Assembly (NCBI RefSeq): GCF_036227325.1
Contig: NZ_CP109467.1
Coordinates: 6,696,001-6,760,000, forward strand
DNA from: Streptomyces sp. NBC_01465
Lineage (GTDB): Bacteria; Actinomycetota; Actinomycetes; Streptomycetales; Streptomycetaceae
DNA length: 64,000 nucleotides
Direction of reading: 5' to 3'
A model generated the notes under the pieces. It did not search any database and was not told the DNA's origin. It worked only from the letters and a program-made list of their open reading frames with translations. The translations under genes and the position numbers were made by a program. Each line of letters starts with the position of its first letter. The stretch's first letter is position 1. Positions 34,380 through 43,594 of this stretch are shown here, in pieces.

Positions 34380-35212
34380 GCACCACCGTCGTGCGCAAGG
34401 TGACCGGGCAGATCGTCCTGTACGTACTGCTCGCCGCGGTGGCGGTCGCGGTCCTGCTGCCGTTCATCTGGATGCTGATCTCGTCGGTCAAGGACGACCG
34501 CGACGTGTTCACGGTGCCGGTCCAGTGGATCCCCGAAGAGTTCAAGTGGGAGAACTTCTCCAGCATCTGGACGCGGGTGCCGTTCGCCGCCTACCTCGGC
34601 AACTCGTTCTTCCTGAGCGTCGTGATCACGTTCCTGCAGGTGCTGACCGGCAGCTTCGCGGCGTACGGCTTCGCCAAGATGCGCTTCCCCGGCCGGGACC
34701 TCCTCTTCACCGGGTACATCGCGACGATCGCCGTGCCGTGGCAGGCGTACATGGTGCCCCAGTACGTGATCATGCAGAAGCTCGGCCTGGTGAACTCGTA
34801 CACGTCACTGATCCTGCTGCAGGCCTTCGGCGCGTTCGGCGTCTTCCTGATGCGGCAGTTCTATCTGACGATCCCGGTCGAGATCAGCGAGGCGGCCCGC
34901 CTCGACGGCCTGACCGAGTACGGGATCTGGGCGCGGATCGTGCTCCCGCTGTCCAAGCCGGCCCTCGCGAGCCTCGCGCTCCTGACGTTCGTGAACACCT
35001 GGAACGACTACATGGGCCCGTTCATCTATCTGACGGACAACCGCCTGTGGACGGTGCAGTTGGGGCTGCGCGCCTTCATCGGCCAGTACGACGCCGAGTC
35101 CGCGATGATCATGACGGGTTCGGTGCTCTCCGTGGTGCCGGTCCTGGCCGTGTTCCTGCTCGGCCAGCGCTACTTCGTCGAGGGCATCGCGACCACGGGG
35201 GTGAAGGGATGA
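34376..35212 (+). CDS. Sugar ABC transporter permease, MalG-like (locus A)
   Basis: 278 residues, six membrane helices, with the EAA motif EISEAARLDGLTEYGIWARIVLPLSKP and the typical MalG-type C-terminus (LLGQRYFVEGIATTGVKG). It pairs with the upstream MalF-like subunit; overlaps both neighbours by 4 bases (ATGA), so the three transport genes and the YesL-like gene form one operon. Confidence 0.93.
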   Translation: MSTTVVRKVTGQIVLYVLLAAVAVAVLLPFIWMLISSVKDDRDVFTVPVQWIPEEFKWENFSSIWTRVPFAAYLGNSFFLSVVITFLQVLTGSFAAYGFAKMRFPGRDLLFTGYIATIAVPWQAYMVPQYVIMQKLGLVNSYTSLILLQAFGAFGVFLMRQFYLTIPVEISEAARLDGLTEYGIWARIVLPLSKPALASLALLTFVNTWNDYMGPFIYLTDNRLWTVQLGLRAFIGQYDAESAMIMTGSVLSVVPVLAVFLLGQRYFVEGIATTGVKG

Positions 35213-35907
35213 ACCGGACGCGGCTCAACGTCGCCCACGGATCGTGGGAGTTGATCTGGGCGCACGTCCACCGCGTCCTGGTCGTCAACCTCGGGATCGC
35301 CGTGACGAACCTTCCCCTGCTGCTCGCGCTGCAGGTGAGCCATCAGCCGTGGCGCCACCCCGTGGTCTTCGGGCTGTTGCTGCTGGTGCTGCCGGGGCCC
35401 TCGCTGGCTGCCGCGTTCGCGTATCTCGGTGCGACGACGGGGGACGAACAGGCTCCCGTACGGCTGTTCGTCCGGGCCTACCGGCAGCTCTTCCGGCGGG
35501 CTCTGCTGGTCTCGGCGCCGTTCGTACTGCTCATGATCGCGGCCGTGGCCGATGTCGTCACCCTGCGAACCACCGGACTGGGGACGGCAGTTGTCCCCAT
35601 GGCGGCGGTGGCCGCGCTGGTCGCCGCGCTCGCGTGGCCCGTCGCACTCGCCCACGTGGCCGCGGGAGAGACCGTGGAGCGGAGACTGTTCCTGCTCGCT
35701 CCGTACGCGGTGGTCCGGCACGCGGGGCTGGCCCTGATGAACCTGGTGCTGGGGATCGTGGCCCTGGTCCTCGTCAACCAGATGCCGTTGCTGGGGCTCG
35801 CGGTGCTGCCCGGGTGTGTGCTGTTCGTGGTGTGGCGCAACTGCCGGGTCATGGTGGCCCTTCCGGGCCGCCACCGACCGGAAGCCGTCCTGGCGACGTT
35901 GTCCTGA
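35209..35907 (+). CDS. YesL-like (DUF624) membrane protein
   Basis: 232 residues with six hydrophobic helices. The N-terminal helices (WELIWAHVHRVLVVNLGIAVTNLPLLLALQ) and the A-F-x-Y-L-G block followed by VRLFVRAYRQLFRRALLVSAPF match DUF624. In Bacillus yesL sits beside the yesOPQ rhamnogalacturonan transporter, and DUF624 genes often follow CUT1 sugar permeases; their role is not known. It overlaps the MalG-like gene by 4 bases. Its last 59 bases overlap the convergent GlxA gene on the opposite strand. Confidence 0.8.
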   Translation: MNRTRLNVAHGSWELIWAHVHRVLVVNLGIAVTNLPLLLALQVSHQPWRHPVVFGLLLLVLPGPSLAAAFAYLGATTGDEQAPVRLFVRAYRQLFRRALLVSAPFVLLMIAAVADVVTLRTTGLGTAVVPMAAVAALVAALAWPVALAHVAAGETVERRLFLLAPYAVVRHAGLALMNLVLGIVALVLVNQMPLLGLAVLPGCVLFVVWRNCRVMVALPGRHRPEAVLATLS

Positions 35908-36859
35908 AGCGCGCCCGGTACGCCGAGGGCGTCACACCGAGATGGCGCAGGAACACCCGGCGCAGGGTCTCGTCGCTGCCGAGGCCGCTGCGCCGGGCCG
36001 CGGCGGTGACGCTCTCGCCCGTGTCGAGGAGGGTCCGGGCGGCTTCGAGGCGGACCGACTCCACGTAACCGCCCGGCGTATCGCGGATCTCGCTGTGGAA
36101 GAGCCGGGTGAGGTGGCGTGCGCTGACACCGGCCCGGCGGGCGAGCTCCGGCAGGGAGTGGTCCGCCGCCGGGTCCGCGGCGATCTCCCTGAGGAGTGCG
36201 GCGAGCACGTCGTGGCGCGGTGCCGGGGTGTGCCCGGCCACGGAGAACTGCGACTGCCCGCCCGGGCGTTGGAGGAAGACCACCAGGTCGCGGGCGACTT
36301 CACGGGCCAGCTCCGCGCCCTCGTCGGCCTCGACGAGGGCCAGGGAGAGATCCAGGCCGGCGCTCACGCCCGCCGAGGTGTAGATCCGGCCGTCCTGTAC
36401 GAAGATCGCGTCCTCGTGCACCTCGATGTCGGGATGGTGTCGCGTCAGCGTCCCCGCGTGCCGCCAGTGCGTGGTGGCACGCCGGCCGCGCAGCAGCCCC
36501 GCCTCGGCCAGCGCGAAGGCGCCGGTGCAGACGGATGCGGTGCGCCAGGACGCGGAGTGCAGCGTGCGGACGGCGTCGAGAAGGCCGGCCGGCACCTGCT
36601 GGGGGAGGCCGGGGGAGCCGGGCACGATCAGGGTGTGGATGCGCCCGGACAGGCTGTCGGCGGAGTCCGTGAGCAGCCGGGTTCCTGCCGAGGTGGTGAC
36701 GGCCCCGCCGTGCGGGGAGAGCAGGACCGGCGTGTACCGGGCCCCCAGGGTGACGGCCGTACTGAACACCTCGAGGGGGGCCGTGACGTCGAGGAGCCGG
36801 ACACCGTCGTAGGCGAGTACGGCGACGGTGCGGGAGAGGGCGGGCCTGCGCAAGCTCAT
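35849..36859 (-). CDS. GlxA-family AraC-type regulator (DJ-1/PfpI + HTH)
   Basis: 336 residues. The N-terminal DJ-1/PfpI-like domain (VAVLAYDGVRLLDVTAPLEVFS; the elbow cysteine in TASVCTGAFALAEAGLL) is followed by an AraC double helix-turn-helix (LPELARRAGVSARHLTRLFHSEI and VTAAARRSGLGSDETLRRVFLRHLGVTPSAYRARF). Such regulators sense nitrogenous or other small metabolites. It is divergent from the HD and NTF2-like genes 95 bases away and is likely their regulator. The 59-base tail-to-tail overlap with the YesL-like gene could produce antisense effects. Confidence 0.92.
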   Translation of the reverse strand: MSLRRPALSRTVAVLAYDGVRLLDVTAPLEVFSTAVTLGARYTPVLLSPHGGAVTTSAGTRLLTDSADSLSGRIHTLIVPGSPGLPQQVPAGLLDAVRTLHSASWRTASVCTGAFALAEAGLLRGRRATTHWRHAGTLTRHHPDIEVHEDAIFVQDGRIYTSAGVSAGLDLSLALVEADEGAELAREVARDLVVFLQRPGGQSQFSVAGHTPAPRHDVLAALLREIAADPAADHSLPELARRAGVSARHLTRLFHSEIRDTPGGYVESVRLEAARTLLDTGESVTAAARRSGLGSDETLRRVFLRHLGVTPSAYRARFRTTSPGRLPVGGGPEGPP

Positions 36860-36953
36860 CTCTCCAGGTTAGCGAAGCGCCATGTCCATATGTGTGGGAT
36901 TCCTGTCCTGATGGACATGGCCGGACGGTGCGTGCGGCCGACAGGATGAGGAC

Positions 36954-37592
36954 ATGACCACACACATCGCCGGCGTCGAAATCCCCGACAGCGCGCTCGC
37001 CAGGGAGGCGACCGAACTCGTCCGCGACACCGCGGGCCCGCTCCTGTACGACCATTCGCGCCGGGTCTACCTCTTCGGTGCACTGCGCGGCCGCCGTCGC
37101 GATCTGGCCTTCGACCCTGAACTCCTCTACGTGGCAGCCCTGTTCCACGACCTGGGGCTCACACAGAAGTACGCCGCCTCCGAGCAGCGCTTCGAGATCG
37201 ACGGCGCGGACGCGGCCCGCGACTTCCTGCTGCGGCACGGTCTGACAGCCGAGCGCGCCCGGGTCGCCTGGACGGCGATCGCCCTGCACACGACGCCCGA
37301 GATCCCGTACCGGATGGAGCCGGAGGTGGCCCTGGTCACCGCCGGGGTCGAAGTCGACGTCCTGGGGCTCGGGTTCGACGAGGTCGGCGACGCGCAGCGG
37401 GAGGCGGTCGTGACCGCGCATCCCCGGCCCGACTTCAAGCGCCGGATCCTCGCGGCGTTCACCGAGGGCATCGCGCACCGCCCCGCCAGCGCGTTCGGCA
37501 ACGTCAAGTCCGATGTGCTCGCCCACTTCTCACCGGGCTTCGTCCGTACCGACTTCGTGACCGTCATCGAGAACTCGGAGTGGTCGGAATGA
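36954..37592 (+). CDS. HD-domain phosphohydrolase-like protein (cyanamide hydratase-like)
   Basis: 212 residues. The HD motif is [11 protein letters not shown] (~residues 61-71), with an upstream His in [10 protein letters not shown] and a downstream one in ALHTTPEI, the usual set of metal ligands. The layout and size are near cyanamide hydratase-like HD proteins, which hydrate or hydrolyse small nitrogen compounds, but the substrate cannot be told from sequence. The stop overlaps the start of the NTF2-like gene by 4 bases. Confidence 0.8.
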   Translation: MTTHIAGVEIPDSALAREATELVRDTAGPLLYDHSRRVYLFGALRGRRRDLAFDPELLYVAALFHDLGLTQKYAASEQRFEIDGADAARDFLLRHGLTAERARVAWTAIALHTTPEIPYRMEPEVALVTAGVEVDVLGLGFDEVGDAQREAVVTAHPRPDFKRRILAAFTEGIAHRPASAFGNVKSDVLAHFSPGFVRTDFVTVIENSEWSE

Positions 37593-38044
37593 GCACGCGC
37601 CCCCCGCTGCCGCCGTTCACCGAAGCCGGCGCGCTCGCCAAGGTGCAGGCCGCCGAGGACGCGTGGAACACCCGTGACCCCGACCGGGTCTCACTCGCGT
37701 ACACGGAGGATTCCGTGTGGCGCAACCGCGACACCTTCGTGCGAGGGCGGGAGGAGATCCGCGCGTTCCTCGCCGCGAAGTGGAGCAGGGAGCTCGACTA
37801 CGCACTGCGCAAGGAGCTGTGGTCCTTCACCGAGGACCGCATCGCCGTCCGCTTCCAGTACGAGTGGCGGGACGCGGACGGCGGGCACTGGCGCTCGTAC
37901 GGCAACGAGTTGTGGGAGTTCGACGCCCACGGCCTGATGCGACGGCGCGAGGCGAGCATCAACGACGTGCCGATCCGTGCGGAGGAACGCCGCATCTTCG
38001 GTCCCCGGCGGCCGGGGACGCGAGGCGCGCTTCCTCTGGCGTGA
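37589..38044 (+). CDS. NTF2-like (DUF1348) protein
   Basis: 151 residues from the ATG at 37589 (ATGA overlap with the HD gene; an ATG at 37580 is also possible). DUF1348 pattern: [84 protein letters not shown]. These cone-shaped proteins bind small ligands or act as isomerases/hydrolases; no function is known for this subgroup. Coupled to the HD gene and under the facing GlxA regulator. Confidence 0.85.
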   Translation: MSTRPPLPPFTEAGALAKVQAAEDAWNTRDPDRVSLAYTEDSVWRNRDTFVRGREEIRAFLAAKWSRELDYALRKELWSFTEDRIAVRFQYEWRDADGGHWRSYGNELWEFDAHGLMRRREASINDVPIRAEERRIFGPRRPGTRGALPLA

Positions 38045-38131
38045 GGGCGGCAACCTTTGGTTCGACAGCGTCGACTACGGCATGGAACAGCACTCATCCA
38101 GCATTCGAAGACGACGAATTGCGAGGCGAGG

Positions 38132-39679
38132 ATGCGACGACCAGTCGTAGTGAGACTCAGTGCGGTCGTGGCCGCGGCGGCCTGTGTGGCCGCCGCCGGC
38201 GTGGCCCTGTCGATGCCCGAGGCATCGGCGGCGGCCGCGGGCGCCACCGGCTACGCGTCCCAGAACGGCGGGACCACCGGGGGAGCGGGCGGGACAACCG
38301 TCAAGGCCACCACCGGGACCCAGATCCACCAGGCCCTGTGCAGCCGGGCCTCCAGCAGCACCCCGATCATCATCCAGGTCGAGGGGACCATCAACCACGG
38401 CAACACCACCAAGGTGTCGGGGGACAGCTGCAACACCGCCGCCGACCGGATCGAGCTGAAGCAGATCAGCAACGTCACGCTCGTGGGCGTCGGCAGCGGG
38501 GCGGTCTTCGACCAACTGGGCATCCACGTCCGCGAGTCGAGCAACATCATCATCCAGAACGTGACCGTCAAGAACGTCAAGAAGTCGGGCTCGCCCACCT
38601 CCAACGGCGGTGACGCCATCGGCATGGAGGCCGACGTACGCAACGTCTGGGTCGACCACACCAGCCTGTTGGCCTCGGGCGGTGAGTCCGCGGGCTACGA
38701 CGGCCTCTTCGACCTGAAGGACAACACCCAGTACGTGACGCTGTCCTACAGCACCCTGCGCAACTCCGGGCGCGGCGGGCTCGTCGGCTCCAGCGAGACC
38801 GAGCTTTCGAACAGCTTCATCACGTACGACCACAACCTGTACGAGAACATCGACTCGCGCACGCCCCTGCTGCGCGGCGGCACGGCCCACATCTACAACA
38901 ACTACTACGTGAGCCTGAACGAGTCCGGCATCAACTCCCGTGCCGGGGCCCACGCCAAGGTCGACAACAACTACTTCAAGGACTCCAAGGACGTCCTGGG
39001 TACCTTCTACACCGACGCGGCCGGATACTGGCAGGTCAGCGGCAACATCTTCGACAACGTGACCTGGTCGGCGAAGAGCAGCGAGAACAATCCGGCGGGG
39101 CCCGACCCGACGTCCAACACCACCGTCAGCATTCCGTACGCGTACACCCTCGACGCGGCGAGCTGTGTCCCCGACGTCGTGAGCCGCACGGCGGGCGCCG
39201 GCAAGGGGCTGCTGGTCTCCGACGGCAAGTGCGCGGCGCAGTCGCCGAGCCCGACGCCCAGTACGACGGCCACAGCCACCCCGACCCCGACGGCCACCGC
39301 GACCCAGCCCACCGGCACCAACCTCAGCCTCGGTGCCGGTGCCGACGGCTCCAGCAAGGCCGACGGGACGAGCTACGGCAACGTACGGGACGGGAACCTG
39401 AGCACTTACTGGTCGCCTGCGTCGGCGACCGGTTCCGTCTCGGTCAAGTGGGGCTCCGCCACCTCGGTGGCGCGGGCCACCATCCGTGAGACGTCGGGCG
39501 CGGCGGGCCGCATCGGGTCGTGGCGGTTGCTCAACGGCGACACGGGCGCCGTGCTGACCACCGGCAGCGGGGCGGGCGTCATCTCCTTCCCCGCAGTCTC
39601 GCTGAAGAAGATCACCTTCGAGATCACCGGGTCGACCGGCACCCCGCAGGTCGCCGAGTTCGAGACGTACGCCGGATAA
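38132..39679 (+). CDS. Secreted pectate lyase (PL1) with C-terminal discoidin-like domain
   Basis: 515 residues with a Sec signal (VVVRLSAVVAAAACVAAAGVALSMPEASA). Residues ~45-370 are a PL1 parallel beta-helix: TIIIQVEG strands, VWVDHTSLLA (the v-WiDH region), DGLFDLK, FITYDHNLYENIDSRTPLLRGG with the catalytic Arg, and AHIYNNYY. A Ser/Pro/Thr linker (~370-395) leads to an ~110-residue carbohydrate-binding beta-sandwich (NLSLGAGADGSSKADGTSYGNVRDGNLSTYWSPA). It cleaves polygalacturonate by beta-elimination outside the cell. GAGGCGAGG is the ribosome site. Fits the sugar-uptake loci on both sides. Confidence 0.93.
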   Translation: MRRPVVVRLSAVVAAAACVAAAGVALSMPEASAAAAGATGYASQNGGTTGGAGGTTVKATTGTQIHQALCSRASSSTPIIIQVEGTINHGNTTKVSGDSCNTAADRIELKQISNVTLVGVGSGAVFDQLGIHVRESSNIIIQNVTVKNVKKSGSPTSNGGDAIGMEADVRNVWVDHTSLLASGGESAGYDGLFDLKDNTQYVTLSYSTLRNSGRGGLVGSSETELSNSFITYDHNLYENIDSRTPLLRGGTAHIYNNYYVSLNESGINSRAGAHAKVDNNYFKDSKDVLGTFYTDAAGYWQVSGNIFDNVTWSAKSSENNPAGPDPTSNTTVSIPYAYTLDAASCVPDVVSRTAGAGKGLLVSDGKCAAQSPSPTPSTTATATPTPTATATQPTGTNLSLGAGADGSSKADGTSYGNVRDGNLSTYWSPASATGSVSVKWGSATSVARATIRETSGAAGRIGSWRLLNGDTGAVLTTGSGAGVISFPAVSLKKITFEITGSTGTPQVAEFETYAG

Positions 39680-39691
39680 CCGGCTGTTCCC

Positions 39692-39727
39692 TCCCGCCGG
39701 GGCCTTTGGTCCCGGCGGGACGGGATT
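39692..39727 (+). terminator. Intrinsic terminator after the pectate lyase gene
   Basis: TCCCGCCGGG (39692-39701) and CCCGGCGGGA (39711-39720) make a perfect 10-bp stem with a 9-base loop, followed by a short T-run (cgggatttt). It lies 12 bases after the stop codon. Confidence 0.9.
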
Positions 39728-39816
39728 TTCCGGGCCCTGTGGCCGTACGGCTCAAGGCGCGGGAGTCCGCCGCGGTGCCTACGCTCGGTGGGAGACCACC
39801 GTGCCGGGAGGCGACC

Positions 39817-41376
39817 ATGTCATTGCGCGTGAAGCCGGGAACATCATGGGACGAGGTGTACGCCAGGTGCGTGCGCGCCGCCCCCGAGGCCTTCCAGGCC
39901 GACCGGCTGAACAACCTGGAGCGCGGCGAGTGGCTCGCCAGCGGCACCCCCGGTGAACACACCACACCCGTCGACGGCAGCGCGATCCCCGGACCGCCGC
40001 GCGTCGGCGCCGAGGACGCGGCCACCGCGGTCGGCTGGGCCTGTGCCGAGCACCGGGCCTGGCAGCGGGTGGATCTGGACGAGCGCCGGGCGCGGGTCAG
40101 CGCCGCCGTGGACGCGCTGGAGGCCCACCGCGAACTCCTCGCCCTGCTGCTGGTCTGGGAGATCGGCAAGCCCTGGCGCCTCGCGCTCGCCGACGTGGAC
40201 CGGTGTCTGGACGGGGTGCGCTGGTACGTGGGCGAGATCGAGCGGCAGATGGAGCTCGGCGGTCGGCGCAAGCCCCTGGACGGGCCCGTCTCCAACATCG
40301 CCAGCTGGAACTACCCCATGAGCGTCCAGGTCCACGCCGAACTGGTGCAGCTGCTGGCGGGCAACGCCGTGATCGCCAAGACCCCGAGCCAGGGCGGATT
40401 CCACTGCCTGACCCTCGCCCACGCCCTGATGCGCCGCTGCGACCTGCCCGTCACCCTGATCTCCGGTGTCGGCTCGCAGATCGGCAGCTCCCTCATCCGC
40501 GGCGAGGGCCTCGGCGCGCTCGCCTTCGTCGGCGGACGCAGCAACGGCCGCAAGGCCGCCGCCGAGCTCGCCGACACCGGTCGGCGCCACATGATCGAGC
40601 AGGAGGGCCTCAACGCCTGGGGCATCTGGGACTTCTCCCAGTGGGACGTTCTGGCCAAGCATCTGCGCAAGGGGTACGAGTACGGGAAGCAGCGGTGCAC
40701 CGCCTACCCGCGCTTCGTCGTCCAGCGCCGGCTCTTCCCGCAGTTCCTGGAGACCTATCTCGGTGTCGCGGCCGACCTGCGCTTCGGGCATCCGCTCGCC
40801 GTGGACCAGCCGGACGACGACCTCCCGGAGCTCGACTTCGGCCCCGTCATCCACGCGGCCAAGGCCGCCGAGCTCGCCCGCTACTACGAGGAGGCGCTGC
40901 AGGGCGGTGCCGTCCCGCTCCACCACAGTGCCCTGGAGGCCGGGCGTTTCCTGGACGGCCAGGACACCGGCGCCTACGCGGCCCCGGCCGCCGTCCTCGC
41001 ACCGCCCGCCAACTGGGCGCTTCGCCACCGCGAGCCCTTCGGGCCGCTGGACTCGGTCGTCATCGTGGACTCCGAGAGCGAGCTGCTGGCCGAGATGAAC
41101 GCGAGCAACGGCTCACTGGTGGCGAGCATCGCGACCGACGACCAGGCGTTCGCCGACCGCGTCGCCCCGGAGGTCCGCGCCTTCAAGGTCGGCGTGAACG
41201 CGCCCCGCAGCCGAGGCGACCGCGAGGAGCCCTTCGGCGGGGTGGGCGCCTCCTGGAAGGGCGCGTTCGTCGGCGGCGACCTGCTCGTACAGGCGGTGAC
41301 GCAGCCCGCGGACGCGGGCGTGCACGAGCTGCTGTACGGAAACTTCCCGGACTACAGCCAGTACCCGCCGCGCTGA
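39817..41376 (+). CDS. Aldehyde dehydrogenase family protein
   Basis: 519 residues. The ALDH fold is complete: SNIASWNYPM (cofactor domain start), AVIAKTPSQG with the NAD-contacting Lys, FVGGRSNGRKAAAEL, the general-base Glu in IEQEGLNAWG, the nucleophile Cys in YGKQRCTAYPRF and the C-terminal REPFGPLDSVVIVDS. So the active site looks intact, though EQEGLNA departs from the usual ELGGK. The N-terminal ~90 residues are longer than in the common form. GGGAGG lies six bases before the ATG. It oxidises an unknown aldehyde; its place after the pectate lyase does not prove a link, since a terminator lies between. Confidence 0.88.
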   Translation: MSLRVKPGTSWDEVYARCVRAAPEAFQADRLNNLERGEWLASGTPGEHTTPVDGSAIPGPPRVGAEDAATAVGWACAEHRAWQRVDLDERRARVSAAVDALEAHRELLALLLVWEIGKPWRLALADVDRCLDGVRWYVGEIERQMELGGRRKPLDGPVSNIASWNYPMSVQVHAELVQLLAGNAVIAKTPSQGGFHCLTLAHALMRRCDLPVTLISGVGSQIGSSLIRGEGLGALAFVGGRSNGRKAAAELADTGRRHMIEQEGLNAWGIWDFSQWDVLAKHLRKGYEYGKQRCTAYPRFVVQRRLFPQFLETYLGVAADLRFGHPLAVDQPDDDLPELDFGPVIHAAKAAELARYYEEALQGGAVPLHHSALEAGRFLDGQDTGAYAAPAAVLAPPANWALRHREPFGPLDSVVIVDSESELLAEMNASNGSLVASIATDDQAFADRVAPEVRAFKVGVNAPRSRGDREEPFGGVGASWKGAFVGGDLLVQAVTQPADAGVHELLYGNFPDYSQYPPR

Positions 41377-41388
41377 GCAGCCGAGCTG

Positions 41389-41799
<411 letters not shown>

Positions 41800-41838
41800 G
41801 GGATGTCCTTCCGTAGGTCCGGCCTTAAGCATGGCACG

Positions 41839-41864
41839 CAATTAAGTTGTGCACAACTCAATCG
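41839..41864. promoter_or_regulatory. OhrR operator
   Basis: A 26-base imperfect palindrome (11 of 13 pairs) centred on the perfect 14-mer AGTTGTGCACAACT (41845-41858), in the 89-base gap between ohr and ohrR. Its place and AT-rich arms (CAATT/AATcG) match OhrR sites in other bacteria, where one operator controls both divergent genes. Confidence 0.85.
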
Positions 41865-41888
41865 CGTGCGAAGAGCTACGCTGTTCCC

Positions 41889-42332
41889 ATGACCGACGAC
41901 GCCGAACTGCTCCGCCTCGACCACCAGGTCTGCTTCTCGCTGCACGCCGCCTCGCGCGCGTTCGGCGGCGTCTACCGCGACGCCCTGAAGGACCTCGGGC
42001 TCACCTACCCCCAGTACCTGGCGATGATGGTGCTCTGGGAGCACGGACCGCAGCCCGTCAAGGCGATCGGCGAGCAGCTGCGGCTCGACTCGGGGACGCT
42101 CTCGCCGCTGCTCAAGCGGCTGGAGACGGCCGGTCTCGTACGACGTGAGCGCAGCGCCGCCGACGAGCGGTCCGTGACCGTCGAACTCACCGTCGCGGGA
42201 CACGAGTTGAAGGAGAAGGCGCTGCCCGTGCCGCGCCGGATCCTCGCCGCCACGGGTATGGAGATCGAGGAGATCCTCGCCCTCCAGGCCCTGCTGGGGC
42301 GGCTCACCGGCGCTCTCGACCGCGCTCACTGA
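41889..42332 (+). CDS. ohrR: OhrR, MarR-family organic peroxide sensor
   Basis: 147 residues. The peroxide-sensing cysteine is in HQVCFSLHAASRAF (~residue 15), as in one-Cys or two-Cys OhrR, followed by the MarR winged helix (LTYPQYLAMMVLWEHGPQPVKAIGEQLRLDSGTLSPLLKRLETAGLVRRERSAADERSVTVELT). Oxidation of the cysteine releases the operator. The end overlaps the convergent MFS gene by 29 bases. Confidence 0.95.
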   Translation: MTDDAELLRLDHQVCFSLHAASRAFGGVYRDALKDLGLTYPQYLAMMVLWEHGPQPVKAIGEQLRLDSGTLSPLLKRLETAGLVRRERSAADERSVTVELTVAGHELKEKALPVPRRILAATGMEIEEILALQALLGRLTGALDRAH

Positions 42333-43590
42333 GGACTTCGGCGGCGGGTGGCAGCGCATCGGCTCCCGCCCGCTGCGGCAGCCAGAGGCCGCCCGCAGCA
42401 AGGAGTGCGGTCGCCGCCGCTCCGGTGAGCACCGGTACGTTGCCGGCCCAGGAGGCGAGCGCGCCGCCCGCCAGCGCCCCCGCGGGGACCGTCCCCATGA
42501 GGGCCGCCTGGACAAAACCGGCCACGCGGCCCTGGAGGTGGGGCGGGGCGATGAGCTGCTGGGTGGTGGTCATGGAGATCGCCCATACCGTGCCCGTCAG
42601 CCCGAAACAGAGCTGGTAGGCGATCAGCGCGGGAAAGGCGAAACCCAGTGACGCGGCCGGGATCAGGAAGATCGCGGCGGCCGCGAGCAGGGCGCAGATC
42701 TGCGTCGCCCGGAAGAGACCGATGGTCGCGGCGAAGCGCCCGGCCAGGAGCACGCCGAGGACCGTGGCGACGCTGAAGGTGGCGTACACGGTCCCCAACT
42801 GCCAGGCGGGCAGAGCAAGGTCACGGGTCGCGTACACGACGAAGAGCGCGTCCGCCGCCCCGCTGCCCACATTGAACCCGGCACCCGCGAGCACCTGCCG
42901 CCGCAGCAGCCGGTGCGCGCGCACCACCTCGAAACCCTCGCGCAGCGCGGCCGCCCGGGATCCGCCCGAAGGGCCTTTCCGCTCGGCCGGGGTGTTCAGC
43001 GAGGCGGGGAGACAGAGCAGGAGCACGGCCTCCACGCCGTACGCGACCGAACCCGCGAGCAGCGCGGGGGCCGCCCCCGCGAAACCGACCAGCACACCGC
43101 CGAGGGCCGGGCCGCCGATCTGGCCCGCCGTACGGGCGCCCGTCAGCGCGGAGTTGGCGGTCAGCAGCTGCTTCCCCCGCACCACCCGGGGCAGGGCGGC
43201 CTGCAGGGCCACGGTGAGCGTGGAGGTGAGGGCGCCCGACGCGGTGGCGACCACGTACAGATGGAGCCAGCTGAGCCGGTCCATGGCGCCCGCGAGCGGA
43301 ACGGAGCCGACGACCAGGACCTGTAGGACCGTCAGCAGTACGGCCAGGGAGCGCAGCCTGGCCCGGTCGACGAGCACACCGGCGAAGGGACTCAGCACCG
43401 CTCCGGGCAGATAGTTCAGCGCCATCAGGGCCGCCGCCCCGAAGGGGCCCGCGTTCAGCCGGTCCACGGCCAGCAGCGCGAGCGCCAGGGTGGTGACCTG
43501 GCGTCCGACGGAGCTGGCCGCCTGCTCGCCGCAGAGGAGAAGGAAGGCGCGGTGACGGCGGAGAGGGCGTACCGGGGGGCCGGAATCCAT
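42304..43590 (-). CDS. MFS exporter of the RiPP operon
   Basis: 428 residues, twelve predicted membrane helices, with the MFS loop motif FAGVLVDRARLRSLAV after helix 2; overall like EntS-type efflux proteins. The ATG is 4 bases after the stop of the DUF5825-like gene, so the exporter is the last gene of the RiPP operon and the probable route out for the mature peptide, or self-protection. No substrate motif is known. The 3' end overlaps ohrR by 29 bases on the other strand. Confidence 0.88.
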   Translation of the reverse strand: MDSGPPVRPLRRHRAFLLLCGEQAASSVGRQVTTLALALLAVDRLNAGPFGAAALMALNYLPGAVLSPFAGVLVDRARLRSLAVLLTVLQVLVVGSVPLAGAMDRLSWLHLYVVATASGALTSTLTVALQAALPRVVRGKQLLTANSALTGARTAGQIGGPALGGVLVGFAGAAPALLAGSVAYGVEAVLLLCLPASLNTPAERKGPSGGSRAAALREGFEVVRAHRLLRRQVLAGAGFNVGSGAADALFVVYATRDLALPAWQLGTVYATFSVATVLGVLLAGRFAATIGLFRATQICALLAAAAIFLIPAASLGFAFPALIAYQLCFGLTGTVWAISMTTTQQLIAPPHLQGRVAGFVQAALMGTVPAGALAGGALASWAGNVPVLTGAAATALLAAGGLWLPQRAGADALPPAAEVLSERGRERR

Positions 43591-43594
43591 CGGG

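Noticed and set aside
39233..39310. Repeat region in the pectate lyase gene
   Set aside because: It is the coding sequence of a Pro/Thr/Ala linker between the lyase and the C-terminal domain.
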